64,000 nucleotides of DNA from Powellomyces hirtus (lineage: Eukaryota; Chytridiomycota; Chytridiomycetes; Spizellomycetales; Powellomycetaceae). A program made the position numbers and the translations under genes. Each line of letters begins with the position of its first letter. The stretch's first letter is position 1. The notes under the pieces are model-generated. The model worked only from the letters and a program-made list of their open reading frames with translations. It was not told where the DNA came from and did not search any database. The DNA lies in NCBI GenBank assembly GCA_025526995.1, contig JAHLKG010000025.1, positions 1 through 64,000 on the forward strand, given 5' to 3'. Of this stretch, positions 50,568-58,867 are shown in pieces.

Positions 50568-51674
50568 TTAGTCCTGCTCCAAGCGCCCCGGGAGGGACTT
50601 GAACAGATTGTAGTATCGCTGGTGCACAGCATAGGTGTGCCCCATGAAACTTTCAATGTACCTTTGGTACTTGACATCTCCCCGGTCCTTCTCAGAGAGT
50701 TTGATTCCCATGGAAATTCGAAGCATGCTCACCGTCACGTTCTTATCAAACATTTGGAAGAGCCTCTTCTTGAATTCCCTGCCAAACCAGTGTGTGTCCG
50801 GTTGTTTTCCAACCCCCTGCCTTGACTGTACCTTCATGAAAAGGTAGTCTTCCTTCCGGGCGCGTCGTGCTTTCATCAACATGCACACATAAGGCTCGAT
50901 GATTTTGCTGAACTCGATATGGCAGTTCTTCACCTTGGTCTTGGTGGTCTCTTTGATGGTGAACCCGCTACAGTCGTCCTTTAGGATGGCGTTATCGTTC
51001 TCTTGAATGTTTCTGAATTTGATCATTGCTACATCCAGGCGTCTGATCTTGTTGGACATGATCAGGATTGCAAAGGCAACAATCATCTGGTTGGCGACAA
51101 TGTTCTTCCGGTTAAGGGTTTTCAGTTTCTCCAAAAGTTTCTCTTTCATGTTGTCCATGTCAATATAGTTGTTGAGGTTCTTGTCACTCATCAACTGGCT
51201 GTCAACGTCCTCGATGTGCGTCTCCTTCATGCGATCATTAGAGTGCGCTTTGAAATAACGATGCACATGCTCGTCAAAGTACGTTTTAACATCTGCACCT
51301 TTTGGTAAGGTGTCTCCAAGAATGATAGCCTTCTCTTCAATGGTCGCATTTTTACAGATTTTGCTGTACACTTTGGCGTAGTTGGATTGAGCGTCGATTT
51401 TACCATATACACTCTCGAGGTGATTCATGAGGGCCTTTCCACTTTGGAGACGGTGCAAGTTATCCCTCTGAGCGTGCAAGTAAATGAAGTCGTTCTTCTT
51501 TGTGCTATCCTGGTACTTTCGCGAAGTGTGCGCACGCTGCATAATGTCATAGAAGAATTTGTAGTTCAATTGAGGGTCCATTGTTTGGGTCAGTTTTCCA
51601 ATTTTAGTATTGTACACTGTTTGTCCCTTTATATAGCTTTTTAAATTCATCTGTCTCCGCGTATATGTGGTCAT
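50568..51674 (-). CDS. PLV tyrosine recombinase
   Basis: 368 aa from the ATG at 51674 (MTTYTRRQMNLKSYI). The N-terminal 180 residues are helical, as in core-binding domains. The catalytic half shows the first arginine in MSNKIRRLDVAMIKF, VSMLRISMGIKLSE with the second arginine, and ESFMGHTYAVHQRYYNLF with the histidine/tyrosine pair, i.e. the R...R..H...Y tyrosine-recombinase pattern. Intact, and the gene ends within the chromodomain end of the convergent integrase. Tyrosine recombinases occur in Tlr-type PLVs and some virophages; possible tasks are resolving genomes, excision, or alternative integration. Confidence 0.85.
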   Translation of the reverse strand: MTTYTRRQMNLKSYIKGQTVYNTKIGKLTQTMDPQLNYKFFYDIMQRAHTSRKYQDSTKKNDFIYLHAQRDNLHRLQSGKALMNHLESVYGKIDAQSNYAKVYSKICKNATIEEKAIILGDTLPKGADVKTYFDEHVHRYFKAHSNDRMKETHIEDVDSQLMSDKNLNNYIDMDNMKEKLLEKLKTLNRKNIVANQMIVAFAILIMSNKIRRLDVAMIKFRNIQENDNAILKDDCSGFTIKETTKTKVKNCHIEFSKIIEPYVCMLMKARRARKEDYLFMKVQSRQGVGKQPDTHWFGREFKKRLFQMFDKNVTVSMLRISMGIKLSEKDRGDVKYQRYIESFMGHTYAVHQRYYNLFKSLPGRLEQD

Positions 51675-51727
51675 CCACCAGGATTCCCGGCAGCCAAAAC
51701 GCTCCAAAACAGGCAAGACATCTGCAG

Positions 51728-53149
51728 CCCCCTCGAGTAAGCCCAGGAAACCCAGTACCCAGGGGACAAAGAAAGCTGCAAGTCAGGCGGGTAAGAGTGG
51801 AAAAGAGAGTTGAGCACGTGTGAGAGAGAGAATACTGAAAAAAGGAATCCTAGTATAAGAAGTTTATAAAATTTGTGTTGGGTTTCCTGGGTTTGGTAAG
51901 CGAGAAAGGAGTGGCTATGAGAAAGAAGGAACGCGTTGGACATTGGACACACCGGTAGCCAAAACGCGTGAAAAAAACAAGACATATGCAGCTCTGGGAA
52001 TCTCAAAGGGACAGAGGAGGATGCGGAGGCCAGGATGTGAAAGGCAGAGCTTAGAATCGAGTGGGGCACAAGGCTCCCATATTAGCAGTAGAGGGAGTGG
52101 TATGTAGGGAGAGTATGGAGGAATGGGTCAAGTTGGGTAACGTTGGGAAGGCTTATGGAGAGGGCATCGAGAGGCAACCCAAGAAACCCAGTACCCAAAA
52201 GGAATATTAATCTTGACAGAAGAGAGGCAAAGTGGAAAAAAGAAGTTGACAACTTGTGAGTGAACAAAAAAATATGAAATACGATTTACAATATAAGTTT
52301 TTTATAGAATTTGGGTTGGGTTTCTTGGGTTTCTTTCGATGAATGGAAACAAATGGAACATGGGTATAAGGCGTTACCTCGATGGAGCCATGGAGGCATT
52401 TGTCAATGGAACCCAAGGTACCCAGGGTCTAGAGGAGGCAATGGATGAGAAAGGGGGATGGATGGGGCGGGAGGGGATAAGGGGGTCAGCTGTTCAACTA
52501 CAAGTGTATCAGCTACGACGGGAAGCTATCGATAGGCGGAAGAGGTGTGAATAGAATCCTATTTAAGCAAAGTCGCAACTGGTGGTAGCCTCAGTACAGT
52601 GGGAGGACGAGGAGGCCAAAGAGCCATATAGGACAAGGAGCCAAGCGGCTCATTTAGGACACATACATCAAGCTATGGGATGCGCTATAAACAATACAGC
52701 GCTTCTACTTAGACCAAGTGGAAGAATACAACTGGTGTCCGTTTGGATGCTGGGGCATAAACCCTTCTTTCCCAGGGGGGTTTTGCTGTTTTGGCGCAAA
52801 GTACGCACAGATGAGAGAGGGTGCTTACGTAATCAAAGTCGCGGGCTTTCGGACAAGGTGTGGCTTGGGCAAGGACAGACGCGTCGGTGGAAGGGAGGCC
52901 AAAAGGGAGCACACGGCAGCTAAGTGACCTTTGAGTACACACAGCTCCAAAACGTCGCAAAGTGTTAACTGAACTTGTACTTAGGTCGCCAAAAGTGCCT
53001 TCTCATTGGCAAACCATGGCAAATGTACCAATGACCCTGGGCAAACCGTGCTAAATGTACCAGTGCCCAAAATAGGCACAAACCATCCAACTGTACCTGT
53101 CGCAGGCCACTGATCCAACTCACGTGAGTTGGATCAGTGGCCTGCGACA
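51728..53149 (-). repeat. PLV right terminal inverted repeat
   Basis: 1,422-bp inverse copy of 28544-29965. Contains mirrored internal repeats B (51740-51894) and A (52175-52332) and the terminal 52-bp palindrome (53098-53149). Confidence 0.95.
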
Positions 53150-53154
53150 ACGGA
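53150..53154. repeat. 5-bp target-site duplication, right (PLV)
   Basis: ACGGA, direct repeat of 28539-28543. Confidence 0.9.
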
Positions 53155-56086
53155 CGAAGCCATTGTCTGCGTCGACGTGCTCTACGTACCTGAAGCGAGC
53201 CGCAACTTGGTTTCCACATCGCCACTGAACCGGGACGGTTACGAAATCACGTTCTCAACTAACGGTTCCTCCATTTTAAAGAATGGCCGCATTATCCTAC
53301 CGCTCCGCCACAACGGAAACCTGCCATTTATCGATGGTTATGTTGAAACCACCGCCGCTGCTTTTGCGACCGAAGCTGCAAAACAAAGGACCGCAATGTC
53401 TATAAACTATGGCATCAACGCTTTGGGCACATTGGACAACGAGCGCTTCAAGCTGCGAATCTGATCTACTCTCTCGATCTGCCAAACAACGTTGAACCGG
53501 AACACGCGCTGTGCTCCGGCTGCTCCTTTGGTAAATCCACTCGGCTGCCCTTCAATGGGCAAAACTCTCGACCTGCAACCAAACCACTTGATCGCATACA
53601 CTCGGACATTCTTGACATGGGCGCCAATCTTCTCTCCCTCTCTGGCGCCCGCTACATCCTCACGTTAATTGACGAATACACACGGTATTCCGTCATCTAC
53701 CTCCTCAAGACCAAAGATCAAACCAATGAATATTGGCAAAACTATCGCGCGTACGCTGAACGCCATCTCGACTCCAAGATCAAGGCGCTGCGCTGCAATA
53801 ACGGCGGTGAATACTATCCCCTACAGGCTGAGCTGCTCGCTGAGGGGATCACGTTAAACCCTACTCACCCGTACTCCTCTCAGCAAAATGGCATTGCTGA
53901 ATGGTTCAACCGTACGCTCATGGACCAGGTCCGAGCGATTCTTCATGACAGCCGCGCTCCTTTCAAACTTTGGGGAGAACTCGCTATGGCTGTCAACTAC
54001 CTGCGTCAACAGACGCCATCAACGTCTCTCAACGGAGAGACCCCATACCAACGTTGGTTTGGGACCCCTGCCGATGTATCAAACCTCCGCACCATCTGGA
54101 GCGTGGCCTATATGCATCAACCTGTGCGCCGTCACACACACCGCAAGCTCGGAGCTCGCGCTGTCGGACCGTTCCGACTAATGGGATATCACCCCACTAA
54201 ACAAGGCAACTATCGCCTTTACGATGCATCGACGGATTCGATCATCGACGCACGAGACGTCACAATTAACGAGGCTGATTACGTCAGCCCTGTCGCTCAG
54301 AGCGACACCACTCCTGAATATGTGGTTGAGCGCATCTTACTCTCTCGCAACGGTGAAGGGGGAGAGGAATTCCTGGTCAAGTGGCTTGGCTACAACGAAC
54401 CAACATGGGAACCCCTCGACAACGTCAAGGATTCAGAGGCCCTGACGCGATTCACCGGAATCGAAGATGACGGCACACCCGTAATCGCCGAACTGCATGC
54501 CGCATGCAGCACTGACATTGACGAGCCCGCCACTTACCAGGCGGCAATCAACTCGCCGTACGCGAAAGAGTGGAAACAAGCGATCGACGCTGAACTCTCG
54601 TCTCACCGTACTAACAAGACGTGGGACACGGACACCACGCAAACACCGTCTGGCACTCACCTTGTTGATTCCAAATGGGTCTTCAAAGTCAAACGCAACG
54701 CTGATGGTTCCATCAAGAAGTTCAAAGCCCGCCTCGTCACCCGAGGCTTCACACAGCGTGAAGGCATTGACTTCAACGAAACATATGCGCCCGTCGTCAA
54801 GTTTAACACCTTGCGGGTGCTACTCGCGCTTGCCGCTAAGCTCGACCTTCACGTCCATCAGATGGATGTCATCACCGCATTTCTCAACAGAGATCTCGAC
54901 GTAGAAATCTGGATGCGGCTCCCAGCTGGCGTCGCTGACGACGTCGTCAAACTACGCCGTTCCCTTTACGGCCTTAAACAATCACCGCGCCTATGGAACA
55001 AGGTTCTCGACTCCTTTCTTCAACAGCTCGGGTTCTCAGTATCAGAACTCGACACCGCGCTCTACATTAAGCGGACTGACAACACAAGGATCCTGATTGT
55101 TGCCGTCTACGTGGATGATCTCACGATTTTCGCATCAAACCTTGATGACCTGCTCGCTCTCAAATCCGTGCTTGCCGAACGCTTCAAGATGGAGGACATG
55201 GGGGAGATCTCTTTCCTTCTCGGTCTTCAGATTACGCGCGACCGGTCAAAGCGATGCATTACCATCGGCCAACAGAAGTACATCAAAGACATGATCGACA
55301 AGTTTAACCTTAACGGCATGCGGCCGCATCACATCCCGATGGACCCGACCTTACATCTAAATGCGCACGATGGAGCCGACGCCCTTGACGCATCAGGAAT
55401 CAAGGAATATCAGTCGATCATTGGAACACTAATGTATCTGATGTTAGGGACTCGCCCTGACCTGGCCTACTCAGTTTCCCGTTTATCTCAGTTTCTGGCA
55501 GCACCGACGGACGCACACATGACGGCCGCAAAGAAAGTTTGCGCGTACGCAAACACAACCAGTGATCTCTCTCTTGTCTTCCAAGATGGGGGAGATATTG
55601 TCGGATATTCGGATGCCGACTACGCACGCTGTACGGACACGCGTCGCTCAACCTCCGGCTATGTATTCATGCTCAACGGAGCTGCTATTTCATGGAAATC
55701 TCAACGTCAAAAATCAACGGCGCTATCCACAGCAGAAGCAGAATACATTGCACTCGCGGAATGTGCAAAGGAAGCACTCTGGATCCAGGGTCTCCTATCC
55801 GAACTGTCAGCAACGGAGCAGACAGCAGTTCTCATCTATGAGGACAATCAGGCCGCTATCAAGCTTGCCGCCAATCCGACGCATCACCAACGAACCAAAC
55901 ACATCGATGTCCGTTATCACTTCCTGCGAGACCTTTGTCGGTAACGAGCGCATTCACCTACAGTACATTGAGTCCAAGCTCATGCTGGCTGACGCCCTGA
56001 CAAAACCGCTACCTTGCTCATTACTTAATGATCTGCGACATCGAACTGGACTCCAAACGAAATCAGATTACGCCAAATCTCACTGA
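53155..56086 (+). pseudogene. pol: Copia Pol, 3' part (integrase, chromodomain, RT, RNase H)
   Basis: Frame one (to a stop at 53464) gives the rest of the protease region (VDVLYVPEASRN). A shift at about 53450 leads to the integrase zinc remnant CSGCSFGKSTRLPF and the core from 53593: HSDILDMG, then LRCNNGGEYY where the second catalytic Asp is Asn, then QNGIAEWFNRT. A chromodomain-like stretch (PEYVVERILL to WLGYNEPTWEPLDNV) lies at about 54316-54435. Reverse transcriptase follows (WKQAIDAEL, VDSKWVFKVKRN, KARLVTRGF, AVYVDDLTIFA) and RNase H (GYSDADYA, STAEAEYIAL, EDNQAAI, HIDVRYHFLRD). A last shift near 55935 joins NERIHLQYIESKLMLADALTKPL, ending at 56086. Confidence 0.9.
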
Positions 56087-56389
56087 TATACACCCGTTAT
56101 AAGTCTAGTTGAAATACACCCGCCGCAACCACCATCTCAATCGACGGTCCGACTTGTTGCATTTCGGGCAACGTATTTCTCCACTTCAATGCACCAGACT
56201 CCGTGAACAGCTCTCACACAGAAAACAGGGGTTTCTTTCTCCACAGGCGTGCGGCGTCTGACAGTCTTTTCTTTCGTAACACCTGTCACACCGCCTTTTC
56301 GTTACTTCCCCTTCAAAGAGGTTAATCCACTCTTTTCTGTGCAATGCGAGATATCAGTACCCTGAAACCAGCACAACGGAGCTCCTTCC

Positions 56390-56545
56390 TCACCTGCAGA
56401 TAACACATCTGCGTGCGGCGTCGTCAGGTGTCACCCAAATGTACTTCAAACACCGGAAGCACAGCAGGTGCCCGCAGTCCCCACAGAATTCGGCATCTCA
56501 AAAAAGACAAACGGGACACTTCGCAGCTCGACCGTTTTGTGGCAT
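56390..56545 (-). pseudogene. Small antisense RING-like zinc finger in copia 3' region
   Basis: On the minus strand an ATG at 56545 opens MPQNGRAAKCPVCLF, then a TGA, then DAEFCGDCGHLLCFRCLKYI and finally RRCVICR with stop at 56390. The order CPVC, C-x2-CGHLLC-x2-C, CVIC is that of a C3HC4 RING finger. It is antisense to the retrotransposon and lies between pol and the 3' LTR. About 51 codons; one internal stop. Whether it was ever expressed is unknown. Confidence 0.5.
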
Positions 56546-56569
56546 GTTTGGTCTCCAAAGTCGGGGGAG

Positions 56570-56814
56570 TGTTGAGATTGGACTTTTGAGATAAACCTGT
56601 CAAATCGACAGCGCTCCAAGACTCCACGTGACCCCCGCTGCGCAATGGTGCTTCATCTGACCGCGAATGCTTAGATAGCTTGCACAGCCACCTTTCTTCT
56701 TCGTAGTGTAGCTCTCCTTCACCCATCGTTTACACTTAACAATAACACAATCATTCCATTGTCATCGAGAGTGTCGAGCTAGCTTTTCTCTGTTGCACTA
56801 CCCCTTAACCGGAC
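56570..56814 (+). repeat. Copia 3' LTR
   Basis: 245 bp, four differences from the 5' LTR. A polypurine tract (GGGGGAG) lies immediately upstream at about 56563-56569, as expected for plus-strand priming. Confidence 0.93.
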
Positions 56815-57895
56815 CTTCCAGATAATCGATCATCGTTGGTAAGACACCATAGATAGTTTTGAGTTCATTCCACTTGGTGTGGAACTCTTCAACAGACGGT
56901 GCGGAAACAACTGCCATCCAGTTATTCATAAAGCCTGTCCAGTCCTCTTCTGGACCGAAGTACTTGCGGCAGTTGGCGAGAACGTTTTTCTGTATGTGCC
57001 AGATACACAGAATGGGCGAAGATGTCGGAAAGTGAGTGGGTAAAGCATTCATCAATGCAAGCTCTCAGTCTGTCGTGATGGTGAGCGCGGGTGGTATATC
57101 TCCGTAAAGAGACTTGAGATGCCTCAAAGCCCAATCATAATCGGATTTGGTTTCACTCTGAAGAAAAGCGACAGCAACTGTGAACGAGGTGTTGAAACTT
57201 GTGATTCCGATAACGTGAAAGAGTGGCATGCGACAGCGGTTGGTCTTGTATGTGCAGTCCATGACTAGTGCATATGGATACTTGTGTAAGAGCTTGACCG
57301 CTTTTGGAGCTGCATAGAAAAAGTGCGTAACCTGATGTTCAAGATCAAGCTTTGACTTCGGGTTCCAGCCTTTCTCATGAAGAGTGTTCATAAGAGCTTC
57401 GATAGCAGAGCGATCTCGGAGCTCAATCGTACGCTGTTTAGCTCTCTCATTGTAAATGGTTTGTCCAATAGCAAGAGTGGTCAGATCGATTTGGCGTAGA
57501 CTTGTGAGAATGTCTTTGGCTGCCACACCAGCAGTCAGCAACTGCTGAGTCACAGTACGCTGCTCAGGTTGAAGACGGCGGGCAGTTGGGTGACCGCTCA
57601 TGTCGTCCGAAGCAGGATGGTTATGCTCTTCACAGAGCACTCGAAGCTTCCAGGTATTGCCATGTAAGCGGGCTGAAAGTCTGAATGGACAATCAATCAA
57701 GCGTGTTGCACAGTTGCGCTTAGAAGATGTATTGGTACGTTGGCGGAAGGTGCCTCCTCGATCACACTTGATGATAATCTTGGCCTTGTCAGATCGCAGC
57801 TTAGAGACAGCGTAGCCTTGAGTGTGCGCAAATTGTCGTACATCTTGCATCAGTGCATCTGCACTAGTGTACGTGTTCTCAGGAGGCGCGCGCAT
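56815..57895 (-). pseudogene. MULE transposase, N-terminal and catalytic part
   Basis: Starts MRAPPENTYTSADALMQDV. A FAR1-type zinc-binding N-terminus (GYAVSKLRSDKAKIIIKCDR, then TRLIDCPFRLSA) is followed by the MULE DDE core: YPYALVMDCTYKTNRCRMPL with the first Asp, and ALTITTD with the second. A TGA at about 57068-57066 follows TTD where relatives have arginine (TDRELALMNAL); the frame then continues ELALMNALPTHFPT, CIWHIQKNVLANCRKYF and reaches MIDYLE at the copia junction. The remainder is at 25930-26870. This enzyme would cut the ends with 8-bp duplications. Confidence 0.9.
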
Positions 57896-58090
57896 GATGA
57901 CACGTAACGAAAATCGTGAATGTGTATGTGAAAGTCACTTCTCAGGTCAACAAGTGCAGTTGGGAATGTCGTTCGTGATCCTGGTTGAAATTTGTCCAGG
58001 CACCGCACAGGGCAGGAAAACATTTATTTCGATGCGTGATTGCTAAGCCACATCCAGCCACACCCAGCTGTCCTGGTCTAAATCCACATA
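57896..58090. other. Spacer between MULE genes
   Basis: 195-bp gap holding the transposase promoter and the 3' flank of the acidic-protein gene; no gene. Confidence 0.4.
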
Positions 58091-58573
58091 TTATTCAGAA
58101 AAGAAATCTGAAGTTGACTCATCAGAATCTATAGCAGAAGCATCTGCTTTGGTGTCCCAGTCTGTCTCTGTCTCCATCTCTGTCTCCGTCTCTGTCTCCG
58201 TCCCTGTCTCTGCATCTGTCTCTATCTCCACAATCTCACTGCCATCACCATCTTTAGCTGGAACTTCAATCAGGTTATTGAGAAGCGTAATTGGAACAAG
58301 AGTGTATCGGAGTTTGCCACTAGCGTTTGCGTTCGGCGCAGGGAGAGGCTGGCTGGAGATGATGCCCAAATGAGCTCCAGTCAAGAGGTCAGTGACTAGC
58401 TTTTTGGGAAGAGCCGAAAATGCGTAATAGGGTGTGTTTTTGAAGGTTTTGATGTCACGGGAGGCTGGTAGCTGTTGAAGAATGCGAGAGACCACTTGTG
58501 TGCAGATGTTGTCAATCATGCTCTGGAATTCGTGCTCTTCAAGTGGGGTCCTGTGTGGTGCAGAGTTGTCCAT
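58091..58573 (-). CDS. MULE-borne acidic protein, 160 aa
   Basis: Starts MDNSAPHRTPLEEHEFQSM four bases inside the right TIR and is transcribed away from it. The first 110 residues look globular (SRILQQLPAS, FSALPKKLVTDLLTGAHLGI). A tail of Glu/Thr repeats (ETETETEMETETD) follows, encoded by a CTGTCTC repeat that may expand and contract. No family recognised. Intact in contrast to the other two genes of the element. Confidence 0.6.
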   Translation of the reverse strand: MDNSAPHRTPLEEHEFQSMIDNICTQVVSRILQQLPASRDIKTFKNTPYYAFSALPKKLVTDLLTGAHLGIISSQPLPAPNANASGKLRYTLVPITLLNNLIEVPAKDGDGSEIVEIETDAETGTETETETEMETETDWDTKADASAIDSDESTSDFFSE

Positions 58574-58577
58574 AGTA

Positions 58578-58745
58578 GTCAGGATCGCGAACGGTGTGCT
58601 TAAACGAGTTTTCTGGGTCAGGAAGTCACAATGGGCATGCCGTTCATGATTCTGGTCTTTATATATTATTTAAATTTCATCGCGACGCGGTGACAAGTCA
58701 CGTGTCGCGCTGTGCCACTGGGGGGGGGTGGAAATAACAATCCCC
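58578..58745 (-). repeat. MULE right terminal inverted repeat
   Basis: 168 bp, inverse of the left TIR without its internal 45-bp duplication; includes the inward TATA box (58657-58665) and a G tract (58720-58728). Confidence 0.9.
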
Positions 58746-58753
58746 TAAAAATA
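58746..58753. repeat. 8-bp target-site duplication, right (MULE)
   Basis: TAAAAATA, direct repeat of 25161-25168. Confidence 0.9.
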
Positions 58754-58867
58754 GCGGCTTATGAAGGAAGGGAAGATGCACTACAGGATCAAAAAAATAT
58801 AAATACTCGCCCTCTTCGCCTTGCCGCTGTCTTAGATACTGTACCTGTCTTCAGACCAGCCCGACCA

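Larger units (their letters stand above)
28544..53149. mobile_element. Integrated polinton-like virus (PLV), 24.6 kb
   Basis: Bounded by 1,422-bp terminal inverted repeats starting TGTCGCAGGCC and by a 5-bp duplication. It has the morphogenesis set of the polinton/virophage/PLV group (major capsid, penton, packaging ATPase) and a polymerase-helicase protein, two recombinases of different families and a very long fibre-like protein. There is no protein-primed DNA polymerase B, which separates it from classic Mavericks/polintons and puts it with PLVs of the Tlr/virophage-like type. Most genes in 30.8-48.4 kb run leftward; ATPase and integrase run rightward. Several genes are broken. Confidence 0.93.
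26871..56814 (+). mobile_element. Ty1/copia LTR retrotransposon interrupted by a PLV
   Basis: Two 245-bp LTRs in direct orientation bound it. The order gag, CCHC, protease, integrase, reverse transcriptase, RNase H is that of Ty1/copia. Without the virus inside it would be about 5.33 kb. It sits in the MULE transposase gene, with CTTC repeated at both junctions (a 4-bp duplication, or 5 bp with one mismatch). The two LTRs differ at four positions out of 245 by my reading. Confidence 0.93.
25169..58745. mobile_element. Mutator-like (MULE) transposon, 33.6 kb with nested insertions
   Basis: Both ends read GGGGATTGTTATTTCCACC inward, followed by a C tract and related sequence; an 8-bp direct repeat TAAAAATA flanks the element. 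The transposase is MULE-type and Mutator elements make 8-11 bp duplications, so the ends and the enzyme agree. Without the retrotransposon inside, the element would be about 3.6 kb and carry three genes: a histone-H3-like gene at the left edge, the transposase (minus strand) and an acidic protein gene at the right edge. The pre-insertion site AACTC-TAAAAATA-GCGGC can be read directly. Confidence 0.9.

Noticed and set aside
50568..51674. Starship-type captain recombinase marking a fungal Starship
   Set aside because: The gene lies inside a virus with capsid genes and TIRs, not at the 5' edge of a cargo region, and the ends fit a DDE integration.
28544..53149. Classic Maverick/polinton with protein-primed DNA polymerase B and adenovirus-type protease
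   Set aside because: I found neither a polymerase B nor a cysteine protease; replication protein is helicase-type, so PLV is the better name.
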